Notes under the pieces: generated by a model
What the model was told of the DNA's origin: nothing
Databases searched by the model: none
Seen by the model: only the letters and a program-made list of their open reading frames with translations
Program-made: the position numbers and the translations under genes
Shown here: in pieces, positions 55,761-64,000 of the stretch
Layout: each line of letters opens with the position of its first letter
Position numbering within the stretch: the stretch's first letter is position 1
From: Acidobacteriota bacterium
GTDB lineage: Bacteria > Acidobacteriota > Thermoanaerobaculia > Multivoradales > Multivoraceae
Length of the DNA stretch: 64,000 bases
NCBI GenBank assembly: GCA_003388555.1
Contig: QQVD01000042.1
Location: 1-64,000 of the forward strand
Direction: 5' to 3'

Positions 55761-56831
55761 ATGAGACGCCTTCCAGGCCGCCCGCGCCCCCGACTCCTTC
55801 CGCTGCTGCCGTTCCTGATCTCCTCGCTGGTCGCGACCGGCTGCGCGACGGTTGCCAAGAACGATGTGGGCCGAGCGATCCCGGGAGAGAGCTTCGTCTT
55901 CGCGGCGGGCGAGAAGCAGGGCCTGTTCGGCCGCACCTACCGCCTGCACCTGCCTCCCGGCGCCGAGGACGGAGTCGCCAGGCCCCTGGTCGTCGCGCTG
56001 CACGGGGGATTCGGCTCGGCACGCATCTTCGATCGCCAGACCGGTCTCTCGTCGCTGGCCGACGAGCACGACTTCATCACCGTCTTCCCCAACGGCATCG
56101 GAATCTTCTCGCTGCTGCGGCACTGGAACGGCGGCTGGTGCTGCGGCAAGGCGGCGTCCCGGCCGGTCGACGACATCGCCTACGTCGACCGGGTGATCGA
56201 GCAGGTCGCGGCGCGCTGGCCGGTCGATCGCGATCGTGTCTACGTGATCGGCTACTCCAACGGCGGCATGCTGGCGCACCGCTACGCCGCGGCGCGTGCC
56301 GAGACGCTGGCCGGGGCGGCGATCTGGGCCTCCGCGGTCGGCGTCGCGCCGGTGGAACCGGATGTCGAGCCCAGCAAGCCGCGCGAGACCTGGCTGCCTC
56401 CGACACCGAGCCAACCGCTGCCGGTGCTGATCGCCCACGGCAGCGACGATCGACGCGTCGCACCCGAGGGCCGGACGCTCGGCCGGCTCTTCGCCTCCTC
56501 CGGCCTGCGCACGCTGTCGATCGACGAGAGTGCACGCTGGTGGGCCCGCGCCAACGACTGTGCTGCCGGCGCTCCGGCGCAGCGGCGGGACGCGGAGCAG
56601 GCGTCGATCCTTCGGGACTACTGTCAGGCGGGCGAGGACGGTTCGCGGGTCGAGGTGCTGCTGCTCGACGGCGCGACCCACGACTGGCCGTCGCCGCCGC
56701 GCACGCTCGAGCGCGACCCGAGGGATCCGCTGCACGGCTTCGACCTCACCCTCGACATGCTCGAGTTCTTCGGCCTGGTGGACGCGGAGAGAGGCGACGA
56801 CGGCAGGGGCGAGGTGACACCGACGCCTTGA
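55761..56831 (+). CDS. LpqC/PHB-depolymerase-like lipoprotein esterase
   Basis: A 356-residue lipoprotein (LISSLVATGCA) with an alpha/beta-hydrolase fold related to polyhydroxybutyrate depolymerases and feruloyl esterases: VVALHGGFGSARIF, WCCGKAASRPVDDIAYVDRVIEQV, nucleophile GYSNGGMLAHRYA, Asp in LIAHGSDDRRV and His in GATHDWPSPP. It probably hydrolyses an ester outside the cytoplasm. It is convergent with the methyltransferase gene and follows the epimerase by 182 bases. Confidence 0.8.
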   Translation: MRRLPGRPRPRLLPLLPFLISSLVATGCATVAKNDVGRAIPGESFVFAAGEKQGLFGRTYRLHLPPGAEDGVARPLVVALHGGFGSARIFDRQTGLSSLADEHDFITVFPNGIGIFSLLRHWNGGWCCGKAASRPVDDIAYVDRVIEQVAARWPVDRDRVYVIGYSNGGMLAHRYAAARAETLAGAAIWASAVGVAPVEPDVEPSKPRETWLPPTPSQPLPVLIAHGSDDRRVAPEGRTLGRLFASSGLRTLSIDESARWWARANDCAAGAPAQRRDAEQASILRDYCQAGEDGSRVEVLLLDGATHDWPSPPRTLERDPRDPLHGFDLTLDMLEFFGLVDAERGDDGRGEVTPTP

Positions 56832-56841
56832 GCCCCTCGCT

Positions 56842-57555
56842 TCAGCCGGGGGCGACGGCTTCGAGACCCCACGACAGCTCGGAGAACCGGCGTACGGCGT
56901 ACGAGGCGCAGCCTCCGGAGGCCACCACCTTGTCCAACTGCGCGCGCGCCCCGGCGAGGTCCCAGAAGAACTCGTCTTCGATCTCGTCGGCGAGCTCGCC
57001 CCGCCCCTCGGCGCGATAGGCGTCGAGGATGTGCCGCTGTGCGGCCTCGTCCTCGCACATCAGGTCGCCGACGACGAGGCGTCCTCCGGGCGCGAGACGC
57101 TCGAGCGCCGCTGCGGTGAACGTACGCTTCTCGGCTTCGGTGAGGTGGTGCAGGGTGTAGGTCGAGACGATGGCGTCGAACGCGGTGGCGTGTACCGCCG
57201 GGTGGCTGAGGGCCTCGAGCACGTCGGCCTGGAGGAACTCGATCTCGCTGCGGCCCGCCAGCTTGGCGGCCGCCAGGCGGGTCATCTCGGCTGAGACGTC
57301 GACGCAGACGATGCGTCGCCCCGGCGGCAGGAGGCGGGTGAGGTTGCCTGTGCCCGAGCCGAGCTCGAGGACCGTCGACGACGGTGTGACCTGGGCGCGC
57401 TCCGCCACCCAGTCGAGCAGCGCCGTGTAGCCGGCCCGGATCGGATCGCTCTCGTTGCGCACGTCGGCGTCGTAGTCGGCAGCGTCCTCGTCGTGGTTGA
57501 AGCGGTCGACGTGCTCGCTGCGGTGCAGGGCGGGCGGGATCGAAGGCTCGTCCAT
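56842..57555 (-). CDS. SAM-dependent methyltransferase
   Basis: A 237-residue class I methyltransferase with motif I VLELGSGTGNLTRLLP, the acidic strand end IVCVDVSAEM, and AFDAIVSTYTLHHLTEAEK (post-motif loop). The family (YrrT/UbiE-like) methylates small molecules; the substrate is unknown. ATG 57555 is the first Met and close to the domain. It is divergent from the SMP-30 gene with 120 bases between starts. Confidence 0.8.
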   Translation of the reverse strand: MDEPSIPPALHRSEHVDRFNHDEDAADYDADVRNESDPIRAGYTALLDWVAERAQVTPSSTVLELGSGTGNLTRLLPPGRRIVCVDVSAEMTRLAAAKLAGRSEIEFLQADVLEALSHPAVHATAFDAIVSTYTLHHLTEAEKRTFTAAALERLAPGGRLVVGDLMCEDEAAQRHILDAYRAEGRGELADEIEDEFFWDLAGARAQLDKVVASGGCASYAVRRFSELSWGLEAVAPG

Positions 57556-57675
57556 CGTACGATCGTAGCCCGACAGGCGTGACGGAGCCCCGTGACTCCC
57601 GGCGTCGTCTTCCCTCTACCGGTGCCACGGCACGTGGCGCCTCGTTTCTGGGTCGCAGCTTCAGGGAGTGCAGGA

Positions 57676-58620
57676 ATGGGCGAAGAGCAGGAGAGCGCAC
57701 TCGACTTCGAGCTCGTCGCCGAGGGCCTCGAGTTTCCCGAAGGCCCGATCGCGTGCCCGGACGGCAGCGTGGTGCTGGTGGAGATCGCCGCCGGTCGGCT
57801 GACCCGGGTGCTGGCGGACGGCTCGAAGGAGGTGGTCGCCGAGCTCGGCGGCGGCCCCAACGGCGCCGCCTTCGGCCCCGACGGGCGGATCTACGTCTGC
57901 AACAACGGCGGCTTCGAGTGGCGCCGAGTGGACGGTCGGCTCTATCCGGGGCATCAGGCGGTCGACTACGTCACCGGCTCGATCCGGGCGGTGGATCCGG
58001 CCACGGGGGAGGTCGAGCTGCTCTACACCGAGTGTGAGCTCAACCCCCTGCGCGGGCCCAACGACATCGTCTTCGACGCCGCCGGAGGCTTCTGGTTCAC
58101 CGACCACGGCAAGACGCGGACCCGCGAGCGCGACCGCACCGGGCTCTTCTACGCCCTGCCCGACGGCTCGTCGATCCGCGAAATGGCCTTTCCCCTCAAC
58201 GCGCCGAACGGCGTCGGGCTGTCGCCCGAGGGCGATCGCGTCTACGTCGCCGAGACCGAGACCGGGCGCGTCTTCTACTGGAACCTCGTGGGCCCCGGCG
58301 AGATCGATCCCCACCCGCGCTCGCCGCACGGCGGCCACTTCCTGTGCGGGTTGCCGGGGCTGCAGATGTTCGATTCGCTGGCGGTCGAGCAGAGCGGCAA
58401 CGTCTGCGTCGCCACCCTGATCCGCGGCGGCGTCACCGTGCTCTCGCCGCCGGGCGAGGTGCTCGAGCAGCCGCGCACCGACGATCCGCTGACCACAAAC
58501 CTCTGCTTCGGCGGCGAAGACCTGCGCACCGCCTACGTCACCCTGTCGTCGACCGGGAGGCTGGTGAAGGCGCGGTGGCCGCGGCCGGGGCTGGGCCTGC
58601 ACTTCGGGCCGCGGAGCTGA
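57676..58620 (+). CDS. SMP-30/gluconolactonase-family protein
   Basis: A 314-residue six-bladed propeller of the SMP-30 family. Motifs include LEFPEGPIACPDGSVVLVEI (metal-ligand Glu), GPNGAAFGPDGRIYVCNNGG, GPNDIVFDAAGGFWFTDHGK (Asn and Asp region) and NAPNGVGLSPEGDRVYVAET. These enzymes hydrolyse sugar lactones, a step in sugar acid catabolism. ATG 57676 follows GGGAG and AGGA. No signal peptide. It is convergent with the ADOP permease. Confidence 0.85.
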   Translation: MGEEQESALDFELVAEGLEFPEGPIACPDGSVVLVEIAAGRLTRVLADGSKEVVAELGGGPNGAAFGPDGRIYVCNNGGFEWRRVDGRLYPGHQAVDYVTGSIRAVDPATGEVELLYTECELNPLRGPNDIVFDAAGGFWFTDHGKTRTRERDRTGLFYALPDGSSIREMAFPLNAPNGVGLSPEGDRVYVAETETGRVFYWNLVGPGEIDPHPRSPHGGHFLCGLPGLQMFDSLAVEQSGNVCVATLIRGGVTVLSPPGEVLEQPRTDDPLTTNLCFGGEDLRTAYVTLSSTGRLVKARWPRPGLGLHFGPRS

Positions 58621-58710
58621 GCTGGCCGAGGCCACGGCCACACTCGGCTCACCGTCTCGGGCAGCCGCGACGGTGAGCGCGCCGTCGCGGGAGATCCTCG
58701 AGCGACCCGC

Positions 58711-61131
58711 CTATTCGGTCCGCAGGGCGACCAACGGGTCGACCCGCGCCGCGCGCCGGGCGGGGATCCACGCCGCGAGCAGGGCGGCGGCGAGGAGCAG
58801 CGCCGAGACCGTCGCGAAGATCACGGGATCGAAGGGAGAGACCTCGTAGAGCTGCGAGCGGATGGAGCGGGCCGCCGCCAGCGCCAGGACCAGGCCGACA
58901 CCGAGCCCGACCGCCGCCAGCGCCAGGCCCTTGGCCACCATCCAGCGCACCACCTGGCTGGGGAGCGCGCCGAGCGCCAGGCGCAGGCCGACGTTGCGCC
59001 GCTCCTGCTGCAGGGTGATCGAGAGCACGCCGTAGACGCCCACCGCGGCGAGCAGCGCCGCCAGGGCCGCGAAGACCACGAGCAGCGTGGTCTGGGTGCG
59101 CTCCGCTTCGCTGGCTTCGCTCACCAGCGTCGACAGCGGAGCTTCGCTGTGCACCGCCTGCAGCGGGTCCACCGACTGCACCGCGGAGCGGATCGCGGTG
59201 GCGGCCATCTCCTCGGACTCGCCGCGCGCCACGAGGATGGCGCTTCCCCCTCCTCCGCCTCCTCCCTGCTGCTGCAGGAACGGGAGGTAGTAGACGGCGC
59301 GGGTCTCGGCGTCGGTCAGGGGGCCCTCCTGGGTGTTGCCGACGATGCCGACGATCTCCATCGGCTCGGAGCCCTCGCCGAGGCCGAACGCGAAGCGTTT
59401 GCCGAGAGCGCTCGATCCGTAGAAGCGCTCGGCGAAGGCGGCGTTGACCACTGCCACCCTGGCCGCCCCCTGGCGATCCGCCGCCGTGAAGGTGCGGCCG
59501 GCGAGCAGGGGGATGCGCAGCGTCTCGAAGAGCCCGGCGGAGACGATCCGGATCTGCGGGAAGACCGGCGCCTCCGACGAGGTGGTCTCGGAGTCGAGGA
59601 TGTGCACCGAGTTGTCGTTGAGGTTGGTCATCGGCAGCAGCGACGTGGCGCCGGCCTGCTCGACCCCCGGGCTGGTGCGCACGCGCTCGAGGATCTCCTC
59701 GAAGAAGACGTTGCGGGCCTCCGTCGAGGGATAGCGGCCCGCATCCAGCGTCACCGAGGCGCGCACCGCCGCCCGGGTCTCGAAGCCCGTCTCCACGCCC
59801 AGCAGATGGTCGAGGCTGCGCAGCACCAGGCCCGCCGTCACCATCAGCGCGAGGGCCACCGCCAGCTGGGCGACCACCAGTACGCGGCGGGTCGTCGCGA
59901 CGCTGCGGTCCTCCGAGCGCCCCCGCAGGTTGGAGACGTGGGCCAGGCGCAGCGCCGCCGGAATGGTGACCGCTGCCACGATCATCCCGAGGAGCAGGCA
60001 GAGGGCGAAGGCGAACGTCCCGACGCGCCAGTCGAAGCTCAGGCTCTCCAGGGCGATGCGCGCGTCGAGGACGGGCCGCAGGGTGACGCCAGCGAAGAAC
60101 GACAGCACGACTCCCAGGACCCCGGCGAGGGCGCTGATCACGAGCGCCTCGCTGAGGAGCTGGCCGGCGATCCGCCGGCGGCTGGCTCCCACCGCCGTGC
60201 GCACCGACAGCTCGCGGCGTCGCTCCGAGGTGTGGGAGAGGAACAGATTGGCGACGTTGGTCGCCGCCACCAGCGCCACCACCGCCACCGCCGCCATCAG
60301 CAGGAGCAGGACCGGGCGGACGTCGCGCACCATGGCGTCGCGCAGGCCGCGCACGCTCGAGCTCCAGCCCCACTCGGGGTTGGAGTACCAGTCGTTGCTG
60401 GCTCTCATCACCGTCTCGTGGGCGAACACGGCGTCGCGGGCCTGCGCCACGTTGACGCCGGGGGCCAGCCGGGCGAAGGCCGTCCAGTTGCGCCAGCCGC
60501 GGTGGGGCGGATCCTGAGCATCGATCCGGGCCGCCCGCCACAGGTCGATGTTGCGGTTGGGGAACGACATCGGCGGCAGCACACCGAGGACGCGATGGGC
60601 CTCGCCGCCGAGCTCGATGGTGCTGCCCACGAAGCCCTCGTCGCCGCCGAAGCGGCTGCGGAAGAGGCGGTCGCTGAGCAGCACCGTGGCCTCGGCCCCC
60701 TCGGCGCCGTCCTCTTCGACGAAGGCGCGTCCGACGGCTGGCTGGATGCCGAGCAGGGCCGGCAGATTCGGTGTCACCTCGATCGCCGCGAGGTTCACCG
60801 GCGAGCCCTCTCCGGCGCTGAAGTTGAACTCGGCGCCGCGGAAGCCGGCCGTGTCGACGATGGCGTCGAGCTCCCGGTAGTCCCTCATCTCCGGATACGA
60901 CAGCGACGTGTGCTCGTAGCCCAGCCCGCCCCAGGTGTTGCCGAGCGAGACCAGCGAGCCCGGGTCCGAGACCGGCAGCGGCCGGAGCAGGACCTCGTTC
61001 GAGACCTGGAAGATGAGCACGTTGACAGCCACCCCCAGGGCCAGGGTGAGCACCGCCACCAGGAGGAACTGTGGCCGGCGGCGCAGCGCCTGCATTGCGC
61101 CTCGCAGCTCTTGGTGGATCCTGTCGATCAT
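58711..61131 (-). CDS. Orphan duplicated FtsX permease (ADOP-like)
   Basis: An 806-residue permease with two FtsX halves, each with a periplasmic domain. The start is MIDRIHQELRGAMQALRRRPQF, then helix LLVAVLTLALGVAVNVLIFQVSN. The first FtsX core has SERRRELSVRTAVGASRRRIAGQLLSEAL and the second QQERRNVGLRLALGALPSQVVRWMVAKG. This is the Acidobacterial duplicated orphan permease layout. No ABC ATPase gene is adjacent, as usual for the family, and no PadR regulator is seen. A Gly-rich loop (GGGGGGGSA) lies in the second half. Its transport substrate is unknown. Confidence 0.85.
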   Translation of the reverse strand: MIDRIHQELRGAMQALRRRPQFLLVAVLTLALGVAVNVLIFQVSNEVLLRPLPVSDPGSLVSLGNTWGGLGYEHTSLSYPEMRDYRELDAIVDTAGFRGAEFNFSAGEGSPVNLAAIEVTPNLPALLGIQPAVGRAFVEEDGAEGAEATVLLSDRLFRSRFGGDEGFVGSTIELGGEAHRVLGVLPPMSFPNRNIDLWRAARIDAQDPPHRGWRNWTAFARLAPGVNVAQARDAVFAHETVMRASNDWYSNPEWGWSSSVRGLRDAMVRDVRPVLLLLMAAVAVVALVAATNVANLFLSHTSERRRELSVRTAVGASRRRIAGQLLSEALVISALAGVLGVVLSFFAGVTLRPVLDARIALESLSFDWRVGTFAFALCLLLGMIVAAVTIPAALRLAHVSNLRGRSEDRSVATTRRVLVVAQLAVALALMVTAGLVLRSLDHLLGVETGFETRAAVRASVTLDAGRYPSTEARNVFFEEILERVRTSPGVEQAGATSLLPMTNLNDNSVHILDSETTSSEAPVFPQIRIVSAGLFETLRIPLLAGRTFTAADRQGAARVAVVNAAFAERFYGSSALGKRFAFGLGEGSEPMEIVGIVGNTQEGPLTDAETRAVYYLPFLQQQGGGGGGGSAILVARGESEEMAATAIRSAVQSVDPLQAVHSEAPLSTLVSEASEAERTQTTLLVVFAALAALLAAVGVYGVLSITLQQERRNVGLRLALGALPSQVVRWMVAKGLALAAVGLGVGLVLALAAARSIRSQLYEVSPFDPVIFATVSALLLAAALLAAWIPARRAARVDPLVALRTE

Positions 61132-61560
61132 GGCGATCTTCTCCGACTCTGGTCGTTCTTTGGTGGTCTGCTGGGGTCCACTGGGGTCCGTCGGCAGGGG
61201 CACCGGTCGCGGGTGGCCACGCGGCGCCGCCCGGGGGCGCAACTTCGTCTCGACCGTTCAGGCTCAGTCTACGGTTTCTCCGCCTTGCGGGTTCTCAGCT
61301 CGGTGCGTGCGCCGCGCGCCGAGCTGCTGCCGCACCTCCTGTGGATGTGGCGCCGCCGCCCTCCCCGCTGCGCGATGCGTCGAGGCTCCCGCCTGCCGAG
61401 CCGTCGAGCGCTGCAGCGGTGGACGGTGGCCTGCGAATACGATCCACCGGCGCGGACAAATCCGTGACCCGATCCGCGAACCTCAGGGGACGTGTGCACC
61501 GGTCTGCGCCCACGGCGCGAACACTGCGCCCACGGTCGTCGGCCAACGGCGGAGGTGGAG
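61132..61560. other. Intergenic region between ADOP permease and selenium-binding-like gene
   Basis: A 429-base gap between divergent genes. It holds a short direct repeat (CTGGGGTCCACTGGGGTCC near 61171-61191) and probably both promoters, but no gene or clear operator is seen. Confidence 0.5.
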
Positions 61561-62952
61561 ATGAATGGAGTTCCAGCAGCGGGCGAGCGCGGGGAAGCGG
61601 GACAGTCCGGAACCGAGCCGACGTGGCGCGCCGGCAGCCCCGCACGGCGTAGCGGCGTGACACGCACCCTCCTGGCGCTGGCTGCCGCCCTGCTGAGCCA
61701 CGCGGCGTGCGGTCGGGCTCCCGACCAGGGCTCCGGCTCGCCTGCGGTGCAGCAGGCCGACGGCGCCGCCTCGTCCACCTCGACCCCGTCCGGCGGCGCG
61801 ACCCATCTCTTCGTCTGGTCGGCGGACGCCGACTCCGAGGACTCCGACTTCCTCGCCGTGATCGACGCCCGCGTCGGCGAGCCCACCTACGGCGACGTGG
61901 TGGCCACGCTGCCGGTGGGCGCCGCGGGCACCATGCCGCACCACATGCAGTACGAGTTCCCGACCAACGGCCGTCTGTTCGCCAACGGCTGGCACGCCGG
62001 GCGCACCTTCGTGGTCGACGTCAGCGATCCTCTCGCTCCGATACTCGCCGCGAGCTTCGAACAGGCGGCGGGCTTCAGCTACCCCCACAGCTTCGCCCAG
62101 CTCCCGGATGGCCGCGTGCTGGCGACCTTCCAGACCGTGGGCGGCTCGCAGGTTCCTCCCGGAGGCCTGGTGGAGTTGACCGCCGACGGCGAGGCGATCC
62201 GCGCCGTGTCGTCACGTACGCCGGAGATCGACGACGACCTCAACTGGCCGTACAGCCTGGTGGTACTGCCCGAGATCGATCGGGCGGTGTCGACCAGCGC
62301 CGACATGGGTTTTCACCCCATGGACGAGTGGGAGTACCACTACACGCGGCACGTGCAGATCTGGGAGCTCGGCTCGCTCGAGCTGCTGGCCAGTGTGCCG
62401 CTGCCCGAGGGGCCGGTGGGCGAATACCACTTCGCACCGGCCGAGCCGCGCCGGCTGCGAGACGGCACCGTCTACGTGAGCACGTTCGGCTGCGGCCTCT
62501 ACCGCCTCGACGACATCACCACTTCGCAGCCGTCCGCTGTCTTCGTGCACGCCTTCCCAGGCAGCCTGACGCCGGGCGAGGAGTGCTTCGTTCCGGTGGT
62601 GGTGGGGAGGTACTGGGTGCAGACCGCGGCGGCGCTGCCGGGTCTGGTGGTGCTCGACGTCGGCGATCCCACCGCGCCGCGCGAGGTGGCGCGCCTCGAG
62701 CTCGACGCCGAGCTCTATCCGGTGCCCCACTGGATCGCCGCCGACCGTGGCTCCGGCCGCCTGGTGGTGGCGGGAAACAACGAGACCTGGGTGCTGGTGG
62801 TGGAGATCGATCCGGAAAGCGGAGCGCTCAACGTCGACGGAACGTTCGGCGCGCCAGGCGCCGATGTGCCCGGGATCCGCTTCGACCGCGACGAGTGGCC
62901 GCACGGCAGCACCGGCCCCGCCTGGGTGCACGGGGCGCTCTTCGGCGGCTGA
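61561..62952 (+). CDS. Exported selenium-binding-protein-like beta-propeller
   Basis: A 463-residue protein whose body resembles SBP56/methanethiol-oxidase-like propellers: MPHHMQYEFPTNGRLFANGWHAGRTFVVDV, SYPHSFAQLPDGRVLATFQ, NWPYSLVVLPEIDRAVSTSADMGFH and HVQIWELGSLELLASVPL. The many histidines suggest a metal site. ATG 61561 has GGAGG five bases upstream, giving a long 33-residue leader before the signal-like LLALAAALLSHAAC lipobox; GTG 61657 would give a more typical lipoprotein start. The role could be sulfur-compound oxidation, inferred only from fold. Confidence 0.7.
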   Translation: MNGVPAAGERGEAGQSGTEPTWRAGSPARRSGVTRTLLALAAALLSHAACGRAPDQGSGSPAVQQADGAASSTSTPSGGATHLFVWSADADSEDSDFLAVIDARVGEPTYGDVVATLPVGAAGTMPHHMQYEFPTNGRLFANGWHAGRTFVVDVSDPLAPILAASFEQAAGFSYPHSFAQLPDGRVLATFQTVGGSQVPPGGLVELTADGEAIRAVSSRTPEIDDDLNWPYSLVVLPEIDRAVSTSADMGFHPMDEWEYHYTRHVQIWELGSLELLASVPLPEGPVGEYHFAPAEPRRLRDGTVYVSTFGCGLYRLDDITTSQPSAVFVHAFPGSLTPGEECFVPVVVGRYWVQTAAALPGLVVLDVGDPTAPREVARLELDAELYPVPHWIAADRGSGRLVVAGNNETWVLVVEIDPESGALNVDGTFGAPGADVPGIRFDRDEWPHGSTGPAWVHGALFGG

Positions 62953-63020
62953 TCGGGCGCAACGACGAATCAGTCGATCTCGAGGGGAACGCGTAGCGGG
63001 CCGCGGCGTTCTACGAAGTG

Positions 63021-64000
63021 ATGCTGAACCACTGCAAGCCGCCACGAGTCGGCGGCGGTGTGCGCCTCGGTGGGCTCGTCGCCGTCCTGCTGCTGCCCGG
63101 TCTCGCGACGACTGCCGTTGCCGCCCAGCAGCCATCGCTCCGCGAAGCTGATCGCCTCCGCCTCGCCGAGGCCTTCCGGCTCGCCGACGAGGTGCGCGAG
63201 GGGATCTGGCCCGGCTGGAGCGAGGTGCCCTTCGCGGTGCTGCTGGTGACGCCCGAGCAGGAGTTCCTCGTTCGCCATCCCGCACCGTCCGACGAGTTCG
63301 CCGTCGTCACCGAGCGGGACGCGCTGCTGGGCAGCGCCGTGCACGTGCGCGAGCGCCAGTTCGCGCCCAACCTGCTGGCGACCTTCCCCGCGGTCGGCGG
63401 CGTCTCCACCGTCGTCGTCGGTCAGCCCGAGAACACCGGCAGGTCGTCGACGGAGTGGGTCGTCACGCTGCTGCACGAGCACTTCCACCAGCTCCAGAAC
63501 ACCCAACCCGACTACTTCGAAGCCGTCGCCGCGCTCGACCTCTCGGGCGGCGACGAGACCGGGATGTGGATGCTGAACTACCCGTTCCCCTACCAGGAGC
63601 CGGCGGTCGGCGAGCGCTTCGCCGCCTACCGCCTCGCGTTGCGGGATGCGCTCGAGCGCCTCGATGGCGGCGAAGACTCACAGCGGGACCTGGGCGCAGT
63701 GCTCGCTGCGAGGGCGCGGCTCCGGAACGAGGTCGACGACGCCGACTACCGCTACTTCTCGTTCCAGCTCTGGCAGGAAGGCGTGGCGCGCTTCACCGAG
63801 CTGCGGGTCGCCGAGGCCGCCGCCGAGGCTGCCGCGTCGGGACGTGGTCCGCTGCCGGCGTTCTCTGCCCTCGCAGACGTCGTGCCCTACCAGCAGGTCG
63901 CCGAGGCGCTGCGCCGCGACCTGGTGGAGGAGCTGACGGCGCTGGATCTCGCCGCGTCCGGGAGACTCGTCTTCTACAGCGTCGGCGCCGCCGAGGCCCT
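63021..64000 (+). CDS. Exported HExxH protein, truncated at the window edge
   Basis: An open frame from ATG 63021 to the end of the window (at least 326 residues, no stop). A signal peptide (LGGLVAVLLLPGLATTAVAAQ) leads to VPFAVLLVTPEQEFLV and the zinc-protease-like motif HEHFHQLQ at about residues 152-159, in which His-Glu-x-x-His is intact. The rest is a mixed alpha/beta region with aromatic patches. A metallopeptidase-like activity outside the cytoplasm is plausible but no family is recognised, and the C-terminus is missing. GTG 63018 is an alternative start. Confidence 0.7.
   Translation, partial: MLNHCKPPRVGGGVRLGGLVAVLLLPGLATTAVAAQQPSLREADRLRLAEAFRLADEVREGIWPGWSEVPFAVLLVTPEQEFLVRHPAPSDEFAVVTERDALLGSAVHVRERQFAPNLLATFPAVGGVSTVVVGQPENTGRSSTEWVVTLLHEHFHQLQNTQPDYFEAVAALDLSGGDETGMWMLNYPFPYQEPAVGERFAAYRLALRDALERLDGGEDSQRDLGAVLAARARLRNEVDDADYRYFSFQLWQEGVARFTELRVAEAAAEAAASGRGPLPAFSALADVVPYQQVAEALRRDLVEELTALDLAASGRLVFYSVGAAEA

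Overview
The window is about 64 kb of GC-rich chromosomal DNA, densely coding on both strands, with no rRNA or tRNA gene that I could find. The gene content points to Acidobacteriota, probably near Thermoanaerobaculia. The signs are an orphan double FtsX permease of the ADOP type, a GWxTD/von Willebrand protein, three serine/threonine kinases with different sensor domains, and secreted proteins ending in an FxDGFESGDxxAW motif. This placement is inferred from gene families, not from a marker gene.

Layout. The left edge (1-225) is the 3' end of a group II intron: the last residues of its reverse transcriptase, a well-formed domain V, and domain VI, which ends just before a cupin gene. Next come a metallophosphoesterase, the GWxTD/VWA protein, a TerC-like membrane protein, a secreted nuclease, an outer-membrane-like protein and a kinase with a TolB-like propeller (0.2-12.8 kb). 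A four-gene ECF sigma / anti-sigma / DUF4252 operon (13.0-15.7 kb) has a candidate ECF promoter in front. On the minus strand, 18-21 kb holds two XdhC halves, a MocA-like cytidylyltransferase and manA as one overlapping operon. At 23-27 kb is an Fbp-type ferric iron ABC operon. At 29.9-32.6 kb a MoxR/CoxD-like ATPase and a CoxE-like VWA protein are separated by a 591-bp insert. The insert has 35-bp terminal inverted repeats made of GGGGTTA/GGGGTCA units and carries one gene, for an S23-type four-helix-bundle protein. I regard it as the most interesting structure here.

The right half holds beta-oxidation genes (thiolase and a long acyl-CoA dehydrogenase), a kinase with TPRs, an amidohydrolase, secreted proteins, a MacB-like efflux operon (44.2-48.7 kb), two small-protein/nucleotidyltransferase pairs, leuS, a UDP-sugar epimerase, esterases, a methyltransferase, an SMP-30 protein, the ADOP permease, a selenium-binding-like propeller and a truncated HExxH protein at the right edge.

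Several intergenic regions carry repeats: a roughly 130-bp dispersed unit with a hairpin (three tandem copies at 48.7-49.05 kb, more at 37.5-37.7 kb), and short tandem arrays with a CAGAA core. Three sets of genes plausibly work together: Mo-hydroxylase maturation factors (XdhC halves, MocA, CoxD-like, CoxE-like) without catalytic subunits in the window; the sigma-factor regulon module; and iron uptake. Most annotations rest on motif and family recognition from the translated sequence.
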